Notes: generated from the letters alone by a model not told the origin. Counted from the first letter of the stretch, positions 10,236-20,665 are shown. The stretch: 64,000 bases of DNA from Phytophthora quininea (GCA_011947345.1 JAAVTG010000467.1:1-64000); one strand, 5' to 3'. Numbers and translations are program-made.

Positions 10236-10509
10236 GTGGGGATTTGTCAGGACTGTGGCATGGATGCACGCCAGCAGCTGTGGTGGCGTGGTTGCAGCAG
10301 TCTGGACGCATTGCAGTACCCGGTGTACGTGGTTGCAGTGCAACTGCAACTGCAACCGCTGCAGTAAAGATGCTGCAGCACCAAGGCGTAGCTCTAGAGC
10401 AAGAAGACGAAGTTCGTAGTGTAGCATCCCTGACGGTTCTGCATCTTAATCTCACTTTTGCATTTTCAACGCAAGCAAAAGTTCTTTAACAGCAAGCGCG
10501 ACACGGCAC
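10236..10509. mobile_element. ~274-bp insertion with 7-bp target duplication inside RT domain, unit 1
   Basis: It interrupts the RT reading frame between the TEPCV segment and the YVDD region. Copies of ACAGGGT flank it at 10229-10235 and 10510-10516. Inside is a perfect 9-bp stem, GGTTGCAGT/ACTGCAACC, around a 9-base loop, in a CTGCAA-rich stretch. Terminal inversion is minimal (GTG/CAC). It is present in all three spacers, so it predates the amplification. Confidence 0.75.
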
Positions 10510-11031
10510 ACAGGGTTCTGTACTGCACAACGAAAAACCTATCGTGACTAGCCATTCATGCAACTCGGAATTCCACTCCCGTCCAGACTGGCGCAATCCA
10601 AATAAAGCGTGGTTGACGCGATAGACGCAGCCTTTTTGCAAGGAAATCCTGGCACCCACCTCACGAACTGGATAATTTTCAGGATAGCGTTCAGGTAAGC
10701 AGTATCGATGTCGCGCTGCCAAGGTGTCAATCCCAAAATGACACACAGCGCGAGTAACAACCTGAATGAGGCTATTTTTGCCACTGGCGAGAAAATACCG
10801 CCGTACTCGAAGTCAATTTCAGGCTTTTGATAGTTACCGCATGGTACTAAGCAAGGACGAAAGCGTACTACATATCCCAAGTTGTCTGTTTTCACTGGAA
10901 ATCTCCACATCGTCCGCAGCAAAGTCTTGTCCTGTGGGGCCTCATCTTCTTTGATAAGTTCCAGTACTTCTTTCTACGGTTGCTTTCGAATCATCTCGTT
11001 TCGGATCTGTGCTTTGGTTGGTCGAAGAATT

Positions 11032-11664
11032 GGAGCGATCCCCGCAGCCGATCTGTGCGTCCTAGAGATAAACTAAAACCATTAAACATGCATAACAGGG
11101 GCACCAGGGCGATACAGATTTAAAATCTGGTGGACCCCCATCAGACACACATTCGAACTTCTTGCACTTCAAAATGGACGGAAACCACGTGACGGCGCCG
11201 GTACTCGATGGAAGACGTTGAAGAGCTGTTGAATATGATCAATGAAGTCCACCAAACGCTGCCACAGGAGATAGTGAACGGCGTTAAGGCCTTGGGGAAT
11301 CGTTCCACCTACGCTCCACTGACAATCGTTAGAGTAGATCAGCAATCCCTACCAAGCAAAACTACTTACGGAGCTTCAAAGTAATGGAGTATGTAGTGGA
11401 AGCAGTGCCGGTTGTCAGGATAAATGCCTTGTTGTTCCCAGCGCCATAAATCGCCTCTCCACGCGCCCGTGACGTCGTTCCGGTGCAGATCTGCTCATGT
11501 GAAGTCGTTTTGCCCCTCACTGTCGCCTTCTGCGCTCTCAAGTTGTCGTTGTAGAGATCGCTTGAGTGCGGAATCAAATCTGAAACACAAAACGTTGCGG
11601 GTGGAGGCCCAATGCCTCCTAAATGTATGTCTAGGACGCACAGATCGGCTGCGGGAATCGCTCC
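11032..11664. mobile_element. 633-bp element with 34-bp inverted ends, unit 1/2 junction
   Basis: The ends 11032-11065 and 11631-11664 are reverse complements with one mismatch (GGAGCGATYCCCGCAGCCG then ATCTGTGCGTCCTAG). It lies exactly between the truncated Copia and the truncated MYB exon 3. A short plus-strand segment at about 11205-11260 (RRRYSMEDVEELLNMINEV) recalls MYB/SANT-like proteins that accompany oomycete DNA transposons, but this is tentative. Target duplications are not evident. Confidence 0.6.
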
Positions 11665-11675
11665 ATTGTCGGTGC

Positions 11676-12562
11676 TTACATAATCACCTTCAAGACTTGT
11701 AATGCCAGTTTCTTGGCTGGAGTTGCTGTCTGCTGTTGAAAATGGCTCATGCTGTGGCTGTTGTCGACCGGAGTTCCAACGTCGCCGGCCACACTGGACC
11801 ACAGCCGACTCGATGCGACCTCCACGCTGCGAGTCAGCAATAGCTCTCGATGGAAATCCATTCGCTGCTGCATGGTCAAGTGCATCCGTTGCGCCACCTC
11901 GTCCTCGAGCAGCAATGCGTCGCAAAGACTCAGCTGGTCGGAGCTCTGCTGTGCGGTAACTTCACTGTAACTCCATTGATCTGGTACGTGAGCAGCTTCT
12001 CTATCGACTCCACCAGTAGTATCCGCCTCGTCTTGCTTTAAAACTGGTCGGCGGTGACGCTTGTGACTGCGCTTGGCGTGTTTATCCGGCAATCTCAGTA
12101 GATCGAGCCGCGATCGCTCGTAGTTGATGCGGTACTTTTGTAAGTGAGACTTGATGTGCTCCGTCGTGAGTCCTGCCACTTCCTCTTCTTTCGCCATCAA
12201 CTACCAACGAGTACAATGAGCTTTTAATCCCCTTAAACACCCTCGACAGGATGGTAACGTACAGCTAGAAGGGACTTGGGCGACGCATTCCTCACACCTA
12301 CTGGCAAGTTTAACACGCAAGGAAGAGATCACTAAAGTCGGAAGCACACTTTCCAACTCGAATTTGCCACCAACGTACGCTCGAAGACTGCACTCACGAA
12401 ACGGAGGTGCAGCTCGTCCGTCCACAGAAATCGCTTCCTTTTGGCTTTGCTCTTGGCCACTGGACTGGGGTGCACCTTGTTTGACGTGGCAAGCTGATCC
12501 TGCTGCGCCAACTTGGACAAGGCTTCGACCGCTTCAAAGGTCGAGATGGAGTCGTCCGCCAT
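11676..12562 (-). CDS. C-terminally truncated MYB transcription factor, array copy 2
   Basis: Exons are 12562-12379, 12300-12263 and 12200-11676, with the same splice sites as copy 1. The DNA-binding region is intact (helix 1, NASPK helix 2, SHLQKYR recognition helix). At the array junction (11716/11717) the coding sequence runs into spacer DNA and ends after a foreign 12-residue tail, KKLALQVLKVIM. It therefore lacks roughly 80 C-terminal residues, including the acidic DDDDLFGFLEE motif of copy 1. The reading frame stays open, so a 248-residue DNA-binding protein without the putative activation end is expected. An in-frame upstream ATG exists at 12628. Confidence 0.8.
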
Positions 12563-12765
12563 GGATCCTCTTGGACGGTCCGGGTGGTCTCCAGCAGTGT
12601 GTGAATCTGGGATTTGGGAATGAGTCACGCAGAACTGAAGGACGTGTGATACTCACGGTAAAAGCCCTTGTAGCTTGGCGGAATCGAGCCCGTCCACTTT
12701 ATGAATGAGCCGAGATGCGAGGGGATAGTGGCGAGCGGCAGCGTTGAATCTGGACGCAGCCACGT

Positions 12766-13752
12766 TTAGTTTTCGTCTCGGAAGCGCTGCTTGAGCCAAC
12801 CCACCAAGTACCGCATCACGTCGTCTCTCTCGGGGTCTTCCAGCAGGCAGTGATACAATCCGTGAAAAACTTTGACTTCCTTGTCCTGACTGGCCAGTCG
12901 ATCGAAAAAGCGCACGGCTTCTCGCTGACACACGACTCGATCTGCAGAGCCCATCAAAAACAGCGCCGGGATCCGACAGAAGGCGCTTCCAGCCTGGGAA
13001 ACGCTTGGATCGATGGCCAACGCTCGCATCGCTTTTAGTGTTTCGGACCCCATCCGCGCCGTCACCTTCTGCGTGTTGGTCGTCAACGGATCATTGTCAA
13101 AGTCTTCAAAGTAGCCAGGGTCTCGACACAGCCAGTCTCGCTTGACTGCAGGCACGATATGCGCCTTCGGGAACAGAGTCGACAAGGGTCCTGCAAACGC
13201 AGCTTGTAGACGAAGAACCGGCGTCAGCTGTATAGAAAAGGAAGGCCCGATGAAGCACATGGCAGCGAAGTGATGGTGGGAAGATAATGCCGTGTGGATG
13301 CCGACCAACGTTCCGTACGAGTACGCACCAAGCACCAGCGGAACGGAAGAGTTTGAAGCCATTTCCGGGACGATCGAACGCCGTGTAAAACTCACGAACT
13401 CGTTCGTATCGTCGACGAAATGTCGGAACCGCGACGTGTGAGCACGAACTCCAGAGATGCTCGAGTCGCTCGCTCCATGGCTAATCAAGTCGTAGGCCAC
13501 GACGCCGAAGCCTTGCTCGCACAGATACTCGTACAAGAAGGAGTACCGTCGACAGTGGTCCCCAAGAGCATGCAAGAACACCACGACAGCTCGAAGCCTG
13601 TTCTTCTTGTGGCTGGTGTCCGGGAACACTGCCAAGTAGAAGAGTTGCTGGCGTCGAGAGTTCTGGAACGTGCCTTCTTGGTGTCGAAGTGTAGACGGGA
13701 GTGGGTGGCCGCGAAGTTCGCTGCAAGTGTTTGACAACTCAACGTGAGGCAT
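12766..13752 (-). CDS. alpha/beta hydrolase, monoglyceride lipase-like, array copy 2
   Basis: A 328-residue copy with the same triad as copy 1 (Ser in GAYSYG, Asp in GSADRVV, His in GLYHCLL). It shares with copies 3 and 4 residues H24, L53, H159 and S250 where copy 1 has Y, P, R and R. The frame is open throughout. An upstream in-frame start at 13896 would add 48 residues. Confidence 0.85.
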   Translation of the reverse strand: MPHVELSNTCSELRGHPLPSTLRHQEGTFQNSRRQQLFYLAVFPDTSHKKNRLRAVVVFLHALGDHCRRYSFLYEYLCEQGFGVVAYDLISHGASDSSISGVRAHTSRFRHFVDDTNEFVSFTRRSIVPEMASNSSVPLVLGAYSYGTLVGIHTALSSHHHFAAMCFIGPSFSIQLTPVLRLQAAFAGPLSTLFPKAHIVPAVKRDWLCRDPGYFEDFDNDPLTTNTQKVTARMGSETLKAMRALAIDPSVSQAGSAFCRIPALFLMGSADRVVCQREAVRFFDRLASQDKEVKVFHGLYHCLLEDPERDDVMRYLVGWLKQRFRDEN

Positions 13753-14134
13753 TGTTGAGCTTGTGGACCACGTGAGACCTTCGAAATTGAACGCTGAAGT
13801 ATCTGACGCAGCGAACTCAATCGAGAGGCAGACAGACGTGGTTTCAAAGGTACTATGTGCTTGGAGATATCGTACAACTGATAGGTGAAACATCAAGGTT
13901 CATATCGAGTGGCCATGGTTTACTTTTCATCCCACTGCGTCAACTGGAGACACGTGGTCCTTATCTCTCTTCAGGTCTCGCCTAATTTATGATATGGAAA
14001 CTGCTCTAGAGAGATGATCTTCTCGCCACACACAATAACCTATTTCGTCCTAAAAGTTATTTAAAATAACCTTGTTCAATGTAATGTGATGTGGCTCACA
14101 CAAAACGACGCGTCATTTCCCCATTTTAGCCAAG

Positions 14135-14266
14135 ATGAACATGAACATGGACCCGAACGCGACGAGCCCGTGGTTCACGGCGGAGAACGAGTACCCGTCC
14201 ATGAGCGCGCAGCAGCCGCACCCGAACAGCAACAGCGGCGGCTCTGGCTTCCACTCGTCGGCGCCC
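14135..14266 (+). pseudogene. YIP1/YIPF5 5' fragment, unit 2
   Basis: Same 44-codon truncation as in unit 1, ending at GCGCCC immediately before the LTR. The upstream region carries a variant (CTATTTCGTCCTAAAAG) that is shared with unit 3 and differs from units 1 and 4. Confidence 0.9.
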
Positions 14267-14476
14267 TGTTACAATACGGGTAAATGGAGAGCAGATTCAG
14301 ACACCAGCTAGAGTTTCTGAGCTATACAAGCTCTTATTTCTGTATTGCTTCTTCTACCTTGGCAAATTCAAGACTGAGCAAAAAGCAAACCGAGGCGTAT
14401 CCTCGTCCTGTGCGATCTTATGAAATCTTTGTCCGTTTCAAGGCGGGCCAGACACGCCGCCGACCCAATTGCAACA
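14267..14476 (-). repeat. Copia LTR (210 bp), unit 2
   Basis: Begins on the plus strand with TGTTACAATACGGG, so the minus-strand element ends ...TTGTAACA. It starts TGTTGCAA next to the polypurine tract. Confidence 0.85.
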
Positions 14477-15102
14477 TGCCCCCTACGAGGACATGCACTC
14501 GGATGTCATTCCCATCATCTTCTTAAATTTTAACAACGGGCGAGACGGGAGTGGCTTTGTGAGTAAACCTGCAGGGTTTTCTTTTCCGTTCACCTTCTCC
14601 AGTGTCCCGACTCCTTTCGTCGCCTCTTCACGCACAAAATGCTATCTCAACTCGATATGACGAGTTCTTCTGCTGAAAATCGGGTTGGTCGCGAGTGACA
14701 AGGCTGCTTTAATGTCGATTCCGAGGCGACGTGACGTTTCAGCTTCCGGAAGCACCTCCCAAATTATATTTAGAATGCCTTTTCCATCCATTGTAACATC
14801 ACACGAAGCGATGTACTCCGCTTCCGCAGTGGATTGAGCGACTACGCTCTGTTGACGTGCTACCCAAGCCACAGCACCACCGGCAAGCATGAGTACATAT
14901 CCGGTTACACTTTTTCACGTATCTGGGCAATTTCCCCAGTCACTAATTATCGCAAAACCCCACCAAATCAAAGCGCACTTCATCTTCTGCAGGCAGATCG
15001 CGTTTCGAGTAGAGAATATCCTCGTTTGCTGTCATGACAAGATAACGCATCAATCGCTTAACCGCACCACAAAGTTTCGCAGTTGGCTTCTCCACGTAGC
15101 GG

Positions 15103-16066
15103 TGTGGTGTAGCGGGATTTATCAAAATCCGCTTCCACTGCGCCCAGACACCGACTAACGGAGGGGTACTCCGATATCCGTGGGGATGCTGAAGTGTGCT
15201 CACCTTGTGTACCCGTCGGCGGGCTGGATCTGCTCTTCAGGTGCTTCGAGGATGCTTGATCTGTCAAGATCGAACGTCTTGGCGGGACGTGGGAGGTCAG
15301 GAGCAGCGCGGGAATCTTCACTCTGCGTCCTTGAATATTTGCCAGACCAGTAATCGCTTGGATCTACTTGGATCTGGGGCCTGGATCTTGGATCCAGGTG
15401 GGGGTTGCCTTGAGGGGTGTGTGGTCTTCCTTTTCCGTACTTGAACGCTTCCAATAGCGTGATCTTGGGGGTTGAGGGTCGATCGGTCGTCCTGGCCAAG
15501 TAGTAACTCCAGTAGACCTTGGATCTGCACTTGGTACTTGTGGATCTAGACTGCGAGTGGATCTGGCCAATATATTATCCAGATCACCCGAGCACTGCTT
15601 GATCCGCGGTGATCCCGACGTAGCTGGACTGGGCCAATGTAGATCCCGTGGTCTTATGCGCTAAGAAGGGCACTTGTGGTGTACAAGGCAAATTCGACTC
15701 TGTATTAAGCAAATTATGAGTGGATCCATTGGAGATCCCATCCCAAAACCTATCGTCTGCACCATTTCTATACCTGCCGCTGGATGTTGTCGCTTGATCA
15801 GTCCTCTGGTGTGCCAGATCCACGTCTGGAACGGTCTTGGTTGCAGATCCGGGCTACCCACGTCTGGATCCAGTGTTTCCGCGATGTATCCATGTCTGAT
15901 CCGGGAATCTGAGTCCGGATCCAGCATACTGCGTTGCAGATCCGGACCCCCTACGCTTGGATCCACTGCTCCCGCGGTGTACCCATGTCTGATCCGGGGA
16001 TCTGAGTCCGGCTCCGGCATGCTGGGCTCCCATATCGCCCCATTTCCGGGAAAGCGCTTCACCACA
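15103..16066. mobile_element. 964-bp GGATC-rich element with short terminal inverted repeats, unit 2
   Basis: The ends are TGTGGTGTAGCG and the reverse complement of TGTGGTGAAGCG (12 bp, one mismatch), flanked by GCGG on both sides. A subterminal inverted repeat, GCGGGATTT/AAAATCCGC, follows the left end. The body is dense in GGATC and contains about two copies of a 93-bp repeat near 15830-16020 that reads as a 31-residue repeat on the minus strand. No transposase is visible, so it is a non-autonomous DNA element of unassigned superfamily. Confidence 0.7.
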
Positions 16067-16417
16067 GCGGCGCGATAAGGAAACTGAGGGTCACTTTCGG
16101 CATCTTTTGCTACAGGATCGCTGCGGCTGTTTGTCTCCACTGGGTTCCGACAACCGTGTGACTTGGACATCCCAAATCGCTCCAGCACTTGCTTGCAATA
16201 TTTAGCTTGCTTGATATGAATCCCATCATCTGCTACAAGTACTTCCACGCCCAAGCAGTCGTGCAACACGCCCTGGTCCTTGATCCCATACTGCTCGTTA
16301 ATATTGCTAAACAGCTCAACCTTGAAGTCTTCGCAGTTTGTGGCGCAAGTAACATCATCAACGTAAATCATGACCAAGGGCCAGCGTTGATTCATAGCGA
16401 ACCAATACAAACAGGGT

Positions 16418-16694
16418 GTGGGGATTTGTCAGGACTCTGTGGCATGGATGCACGCCAGCAGCTGTGGTGGCGTGGTTGCAGCAGTCTGGACGCATTGCAG
16501 TACCCGGGTGTACGTGGTTGCAGTGCAACTGCAACTGCAACCGCTGCAGTAAAGATGCTGCAGCACCAAGGCGTAGCTCTAGAGCAAGAAGACGAAGTTC
16601 GTAGTGTAGCATCCCTGACGGTTCTGCATCTTAATCTCACTTTTGCATTTTCAACGCAAGCAAAAGTTCTTTAACAGCAAGCGCGACACGGCAC
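16418..16694. mobile_element. ~277-bp insertion with ACAGGGT duplication, unit 2
   Basis: Equivalent of 10236-10509, flanked by ACAGGGT at 16411-16417 and 16695-16701. It differs from unit 1 by a few added bases. Confidence 0.75.
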
Positions 16695-17216
16695 ACAGGG
16701 TTCTGTACTGCACAACGAAAAACCTATCGTGACTAGCCATTCATGCAACTCGGAATTCCACTCCCGTCCAGACTGGCGCAATCCAAATAAAGCGTGGTTG
16801 ACGCGATAGACGCAGCCTTTTTGCAAGGAAATCCTGGCACCCACCTCACGAACTGGATAATTTTCAGGATAGCGTTCAGGTAAGCAGTATCGATGTCGCG
16901 CTGCCAAGGTGTCAATCCCAAAATGACACACAGCGCGAGTAACAACCTGAATGAGGCTATTTTTGCCACTGGCGAGAAAATACCGCCGTACTCGAAGTCA
17001 ATTTCAGGCTTTTGATAGTTACCGCATGGTACTAAGCAAGGACGAAAGCGTACTACATATCCCAAGTTGTCTGTTTTCACTGGAAATCTCCACATCGTCC
17101 GCAGCAAAGTCTTGTCCTGTGGGGCCTCATCTTCTTTGATAAGTTCCAGTACTTCTTTCTACGGTTGCTTTCGAATCATCTCGTTTCGGATCTGTGCTTT
17201 GGTTGGTCGAAGAATT

Positions 17217-17849
17217 GGAGCGATCCCCGCAGCCGATCTGTGCGTCCTAGAGATAAACTAAAACCATTAAACATGCATAACAGGGGCACCAGGGCGATAC
17301 AGATTTAAAATCTGGTGGACCCCCATCAGACACACATTCGAACTTCTTGCACTTCAAAATGGACGGAAACCACGTGACGGCGCCGGTACTCGATGGAAGA
17401 CGTTGAAGAGCTGTTGAATATGATCAATGAAGTCCACCAAACGCTGCCACAGGAGATAGTGAACGGCGTTAAGGCCTTGGGGAATCGTTCCACCTACGCT
17501 CCACTGACAATCGTTAGAGTAGATCAGCAATCCCTACCAAGCAAAACTACTTACGGAGCTTCAAAGTAATGGAGTATGTAGTGGAAGCAGTGCCGGTTGT
17601 CAGGATAAATGCCTTGTTGTTCCCAGCGCCATAAATCGCCTCTCCACGCGCCCGTGACGTCGTTCCGGTGCAGATCTGCTCATGTGAAGTCGTTTTGCCC
17701 CTCACTGTCGCCTTCTGCGCTCTCAAGTTGTCGTTGTAGAGATCGCTTGAGTGCGGAATCAAATCTGAAACACAAAACGTTGCGGGTGGAGGCCCAATGC
17801 CTCCTAAATGTATGTCTAGGACGCACAGATCGGCTGCGGGAATCGCTCC
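17217..17849. mobile_element. 633-bp inverted-ended element, unit 2/3 junction
   Basis: Second copy of the element at 11032-11664, with the same 34-bp inverted ends at 17217-17250 and 17816-17849. Confidence 0.6.
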
Positions 17850-17860
17850 ATTGTCGGTGC

Positions 17861-18748
17861 TTACATAATCACCTTCAAGACTTGTAATGCCAGTTTCTTG
17901 GCTGGAGTTGCTGTCTGCTGTTGAAAATGGCTCATGCTGTGGCTGTTGTCGACCGGAGTTCCAACGTCGCCGGCCACACTGGACCACAGCCGACTCGATG
18001 CGACCTCCACGCTGCGAGTCAGCAATAGCTCTCGATGGAAATCCATTCGCTGCTGCATGGTCAAGTGCATCCGTTGCGCCACCTCGTCCTCGAGCAGCAA
18101 TGCGTCGCAAAGACTCAGCTGGTCGGAGCTCTGCTGTGCGGTAACTTCACTGTAACTCCATTGATCTGGTACGTGAGCAGCTTCTCTATCGATTCCACCA
18201 GTAGTATCCGCCTCGTCTTGCTTTAAAACTGGTCGGCGGTGACGCTTGTGACTGCGCTTGGCGTGTTTATCCGGCAATCTCAGTAGATCGAGCCGCGATC
18301 GCTCGTAGTTGATGCGGTACTTTTGTAAGTGAGACTTGATGTGCTCCGTCGTGAGTCCTGCCACTTCCTCTTCTTTCGCCATCAACTACCAACGAGTACA
18401 ATGAGCTTTTTAATCCCCTTAAACACCCTCGACAGGATGGTAACGTACAGCTAGAAGGGACTTGGGCGACGCATTCCTCACACCTACTGGCAAGTTTAAC
18501 ACGCAAGGAAGAGATCACTAAAGTCGGAAGCACACTTTCCAACTCGAATTTGCCACCAACGTACGCTCGAAGACTGCACTCACGAAACGGAGGTGCAGCT
18601 CGTCCGTCCACAGAAATCGCTTCCTTTTGGCTTTGCTCTTGGCCACTGGACTGGGGTGCACCTTGTTTGACGTGGCAAGCTGATCCTGCTGCGCCAACTT
18701 GGACAAGGCTTCGACCGCTTCAAAGGTCGAGATGGAGTCGTCCGCCAT
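17861..18748 (-). CDS. C-terminally truncated MYB transcription factor, array copy 3
   Basis: Exons are 18748-18565, 18486-18449 and 18385-17861. Same truncated product as copy 2 with the foreign 12-residue tail, with one Val-to-Ile change in the middle region shared with copy 4. Intron 2 has one extra T (TTTTT) compared with copy 2. Confidence 0.8.
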
Positions 18749-18951
18749 GGATCCTCTTGGACGGTCCGGGTGGTCTCCAGCAGTGTGTGAATCTGGGATT
18801 TGGGAATGAGTCACGCAGAACTGAAGGACGTGTGATACTCACGGTAAAAGCCCTTGTAGCTTGGCGGAATCGAGCCCGTCCACTTTATGAATGAGCCGAG
18901 ATGCGAGGGGATAGTGGCGAGCGGCAGCGTTGAATCTGGACGCAGCCACGT

Positions 18952-19938
18952 TTAGTTTTCGTCTCGGAAGCGCTGCTTGAGCCAACCCACCAAGTACCGC
19001 ATCACGTCGTCTCTCTCGGGGTCTTCCAGCAGGCAGTGATACAATCCGTGAAAAACTTTGACTTCCTTGTCCTGACTGGCCAGTCGATCGAAAAAGCGCA
19101 CGGCTTCTCGCTGACACACGACTCGATCTGCAGAGCCCATCAAAAACAGCGCCGGGATCCGACAGAAGGCGCTTCCAGCCTGGGAAACGCTTGGATCGAT
19201 GGCCAACGCTCGCATCGCTTTTAGTGTTTCGGACCCCATCCGCGCCGTCACCTTCTGCGTGTTGGTCGTCAACGGATCATTGTCAAAGTCTTCAAAGTAG
19301 CCAGGGTCTCGACACAGCCAGTCTCGCTTGACTGCAGGCACGATATGCGCCTTCGGGAACAGAGTCGACAAGGGTCCTGCAAACGCAGCTTGTAGACGAA
19401 GAACCGGCGTCAGCTGTATAGAAAAGGAAGGCCCGATGAAGCACATGGCAGCGAAGTGATGGTGGGAAGATAATGCCGTGTGGATGCCGACCAACGTTCC
19501 GTACGAGTACGCACCAAGCACCAGCGGAACGGAAGAGTTTGAAGCCATTTCCGGGACGATCGAACGCCGTGTAAAACTCACGAACTCGTTCGTATCGTCG
19601 ACGAAATGTCGGAACCGCGACGTGTGAGCACGAACTCCAGAGATGCTCGAGTCGCTCGCTCCATGGCTAATCAAGTCGTAGGCCACGACGCCGAAGCCTT
19701 GCTCGCACAGATACTCGTACAAGAAGGAGTACCGTCGACAGTGGTCCCCAAGAGCATGCAAGAACACCACGACAGCTCGAAGCCTGTTCTTCTTGTGGCT
19801 GGTGTCCGGGAACACTGCCAAGTAGAAGAGTTGCTGGCGTCGAGAGTTCTGGAACGTGCCTTCTTGGTGTCGAAGTGTAGACGGGAGTGGGTGGCCGCGA
19901 AGTTCGCTGCAAGTGTTTGACAACTCAACGTGAGGCAT
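18952..19938 (-). CDS. alpha/beta hydrolase, monoglyceride lipase-like, array copy 3
   Basis: A 328-residue open frame. The protein is identical to copy 2 as far as I can compare, with the catalytic triad preserved. The in-frame upstream start would be 20082. Confidence 0.85.
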   Translation of the reverse strand: MPHVELSNTCSELRGHPLPSTLRHQEGTFQNSRRQQLFYLAVFPDTSHKKNRLRAVVVFLHALGDHCRRYSFLYEYLCEQGFGVVAYDLISHGASDSSISGVRAHTSRFRHFVDDTNEFVSFTRRSIVPEMASNSSVPLVLGAYSYGTLVGIHTALSSHHHFAAMCFIGPSFSIQLTPVLRLQAAFAGPLSTLFPKAHIVPAVKRDWLCRDPGYFEDFDNDPLTTNTQKVTARMGSETLKAMRALAIDPSVSQAGSAFCRIPALFLMGSADRVVCQREAVRFFDRLASQDKEVKVFHGLYHCLLEDPERDDVMRYLVGWLKQRFRDEN

Positions 19939-20322
19939 TGTTGAGCTTGTGGACCACGTGAGACCTTCGAAATTGAACGCTGAAGTATCTGACGCAGCGA
20001 ACTCAATCGAGAGGCAGACAGACGTGGTTTCAAAGGTACTATGTGCTTGGAGATATCGTACAACTGATAGGTGAAACATCAAGGTTCATATCGAGTGGCC
20101 ATGGTTTACTTTTCATCCCACTGCGTCAACTGGAGACACGTGGTCCTTATCTCTCTTCAGGTCTCGCCTAATTTATGATATGGAAACTGCTCTAGAGAGA
20201 GATGATCTTCTCGCCACACACAATAACCTATTTCGTCCTAAAAGTTATTTAAAATAACCTTGTTCAATGTAATGTGATGTGGCTCACACAAAACGACGCG
20301 TCATTTCCCCATTTTAGCCAAG

Positions 20323-20454
20323 ATGAACATGAACATGGACCCGAACGCGACGAGCCCGTGGTTCACGGCGGAGAACGAGTACCCGTCCATGAGCGCGCAG
20401 CAGCCGCACCCGAACAGCAACAGCGGCGGCTCTGGCTTCCACTCGTCGGCGCCC
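20323..20454 (+). pseudogene. YIP1/YIPF5 5' fragment, unit 3
   Basis: Same 44-codon fragment cut at the same base by the LTR. Its upstream variant matches unit 2. Confidence 0.9.
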
Positions 20455-20665
20455 TGTTACAATACGGGTAAATGGAGAGCAGATTCAGACACCAGCTAGA
20501 GTTTCTGAGCTATACAAGCTCTTATTTCTGTATTGCTTCTTCTACCTTGGCAAATTCAAGACTGAGCAAAAAGCAAACCGAGGCGTATCCTCGTCCTGTG
20601 CGATCTTATGAAATCTTTGTCCGTTTCAAGGCGGGCCAGACACGCCGCCGACCCAATTTGCAACA
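20455..20665 (-). repeat. Copia LTR (211 bp), unit 3
   Basis: Same LTR as in unit 2, with one extra T in a T run near the polypurine-tract end. Confidence 0.85.

Larger units (their letters stand above)
9060..11031 (-). mobile_element. 5'-truncated Ty1/Copia retrotransposon fragment (RT-RNase H), unit 1
   Basis: Reading on the minus strand. The reverse transcriptase begins about 10940 (MWRFPVKTD...VVRFRPCLVP...DFEYGGIFSPVAK). The active site MIYVDDV is at about 10170-10190. RNase H follows (STAEAEYIASCE at about 9385-9420), and the C-terminus has ENPAGLLTKPLP close to the polypurine tract. Gag, protease, integrase and the 5' LTR are absent; sequence stops at 11031, where an unrelated inverted-ended element starts. 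The frame is broken by stops and by two nested insertions (9893-10017 and 10236-10509), so it is inactive. It belongs to a different lineage from the intact Copia at 50-55 kb. Confidence 0.85.
6300..11716. repeat. tandem array unit 1 (5,417 bp)
   Basis: First of four direct repeats. The unit runs from a point inside MYB exon 3 through hydrolase, YIP1 5' fragment, Copia LTR, Copia pol fragment and a 633-bp inverted-ended element. Unit 1 lacks the 964-bp insertion present in units 2 and 3 and has a private 125-bp insertion, which explains its shorter length. Its hydrolase also differs from the others at several residues, so it is the most diverged unit. Sequence left of 6300 is the unique remainder of the MYB gene. 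Confidence 0.95.
14477..17216 (-). mobile_element. 5'-truncated Copia fragment with nested insertions, unit 2
   Basis: Same RT-RNase H fragment as in unit 1. It is interrupted by the 964-bp element (15103-16066) and the ~277-bp element (16418-16694). The YVDD motif is intact at about 16350-16370. About 67 bp of Copia present in unit 1 (between two TAGCGGCTC repeats near 9697 and 9757) is missing next to the 964-bp insertion. Confidence 0.85.
11717..17901. repeat. tandem array unit 2 (6,185 bp)
   Basis: Same order as unit 1, plus a 964-bp insertion in the Copia fragment and without the 125-bp insertion. It is almost identical to unit 3. Differences noted are mostly homopolymer lengths, one AG dinucleotide near 14010, and one coding C/T change in MYB exon 3 (Val in unit 2, Ile in units 3 and 4). 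Confidence 0.95.

Noticed and set aside
10330..10380. Short CTGCAA repeats as a CRISPR-like or regulatory array
   Set aside because: Only a few irregular hexamer repeats within a transposon, best explained as a hairpin; no spacers of regular size.
11362..11925. 187-codon minus-strand frame across the array junction, repeated in units 2/3 and 3/4
   Set aside because: It reads MYB exon 3 in the wrong frame and then the 633-bp element. The splice-consistent MYB frame is the one annotated.
15661..16410. 249-codon open frame on the minus strand, repeated at 21849-22598
   Set aside because: It is a chance fusion of the Copia YVDD region with the 964-bp GGATC-rich insertion, not a gene. The repeat it encodes is described under the insertion.
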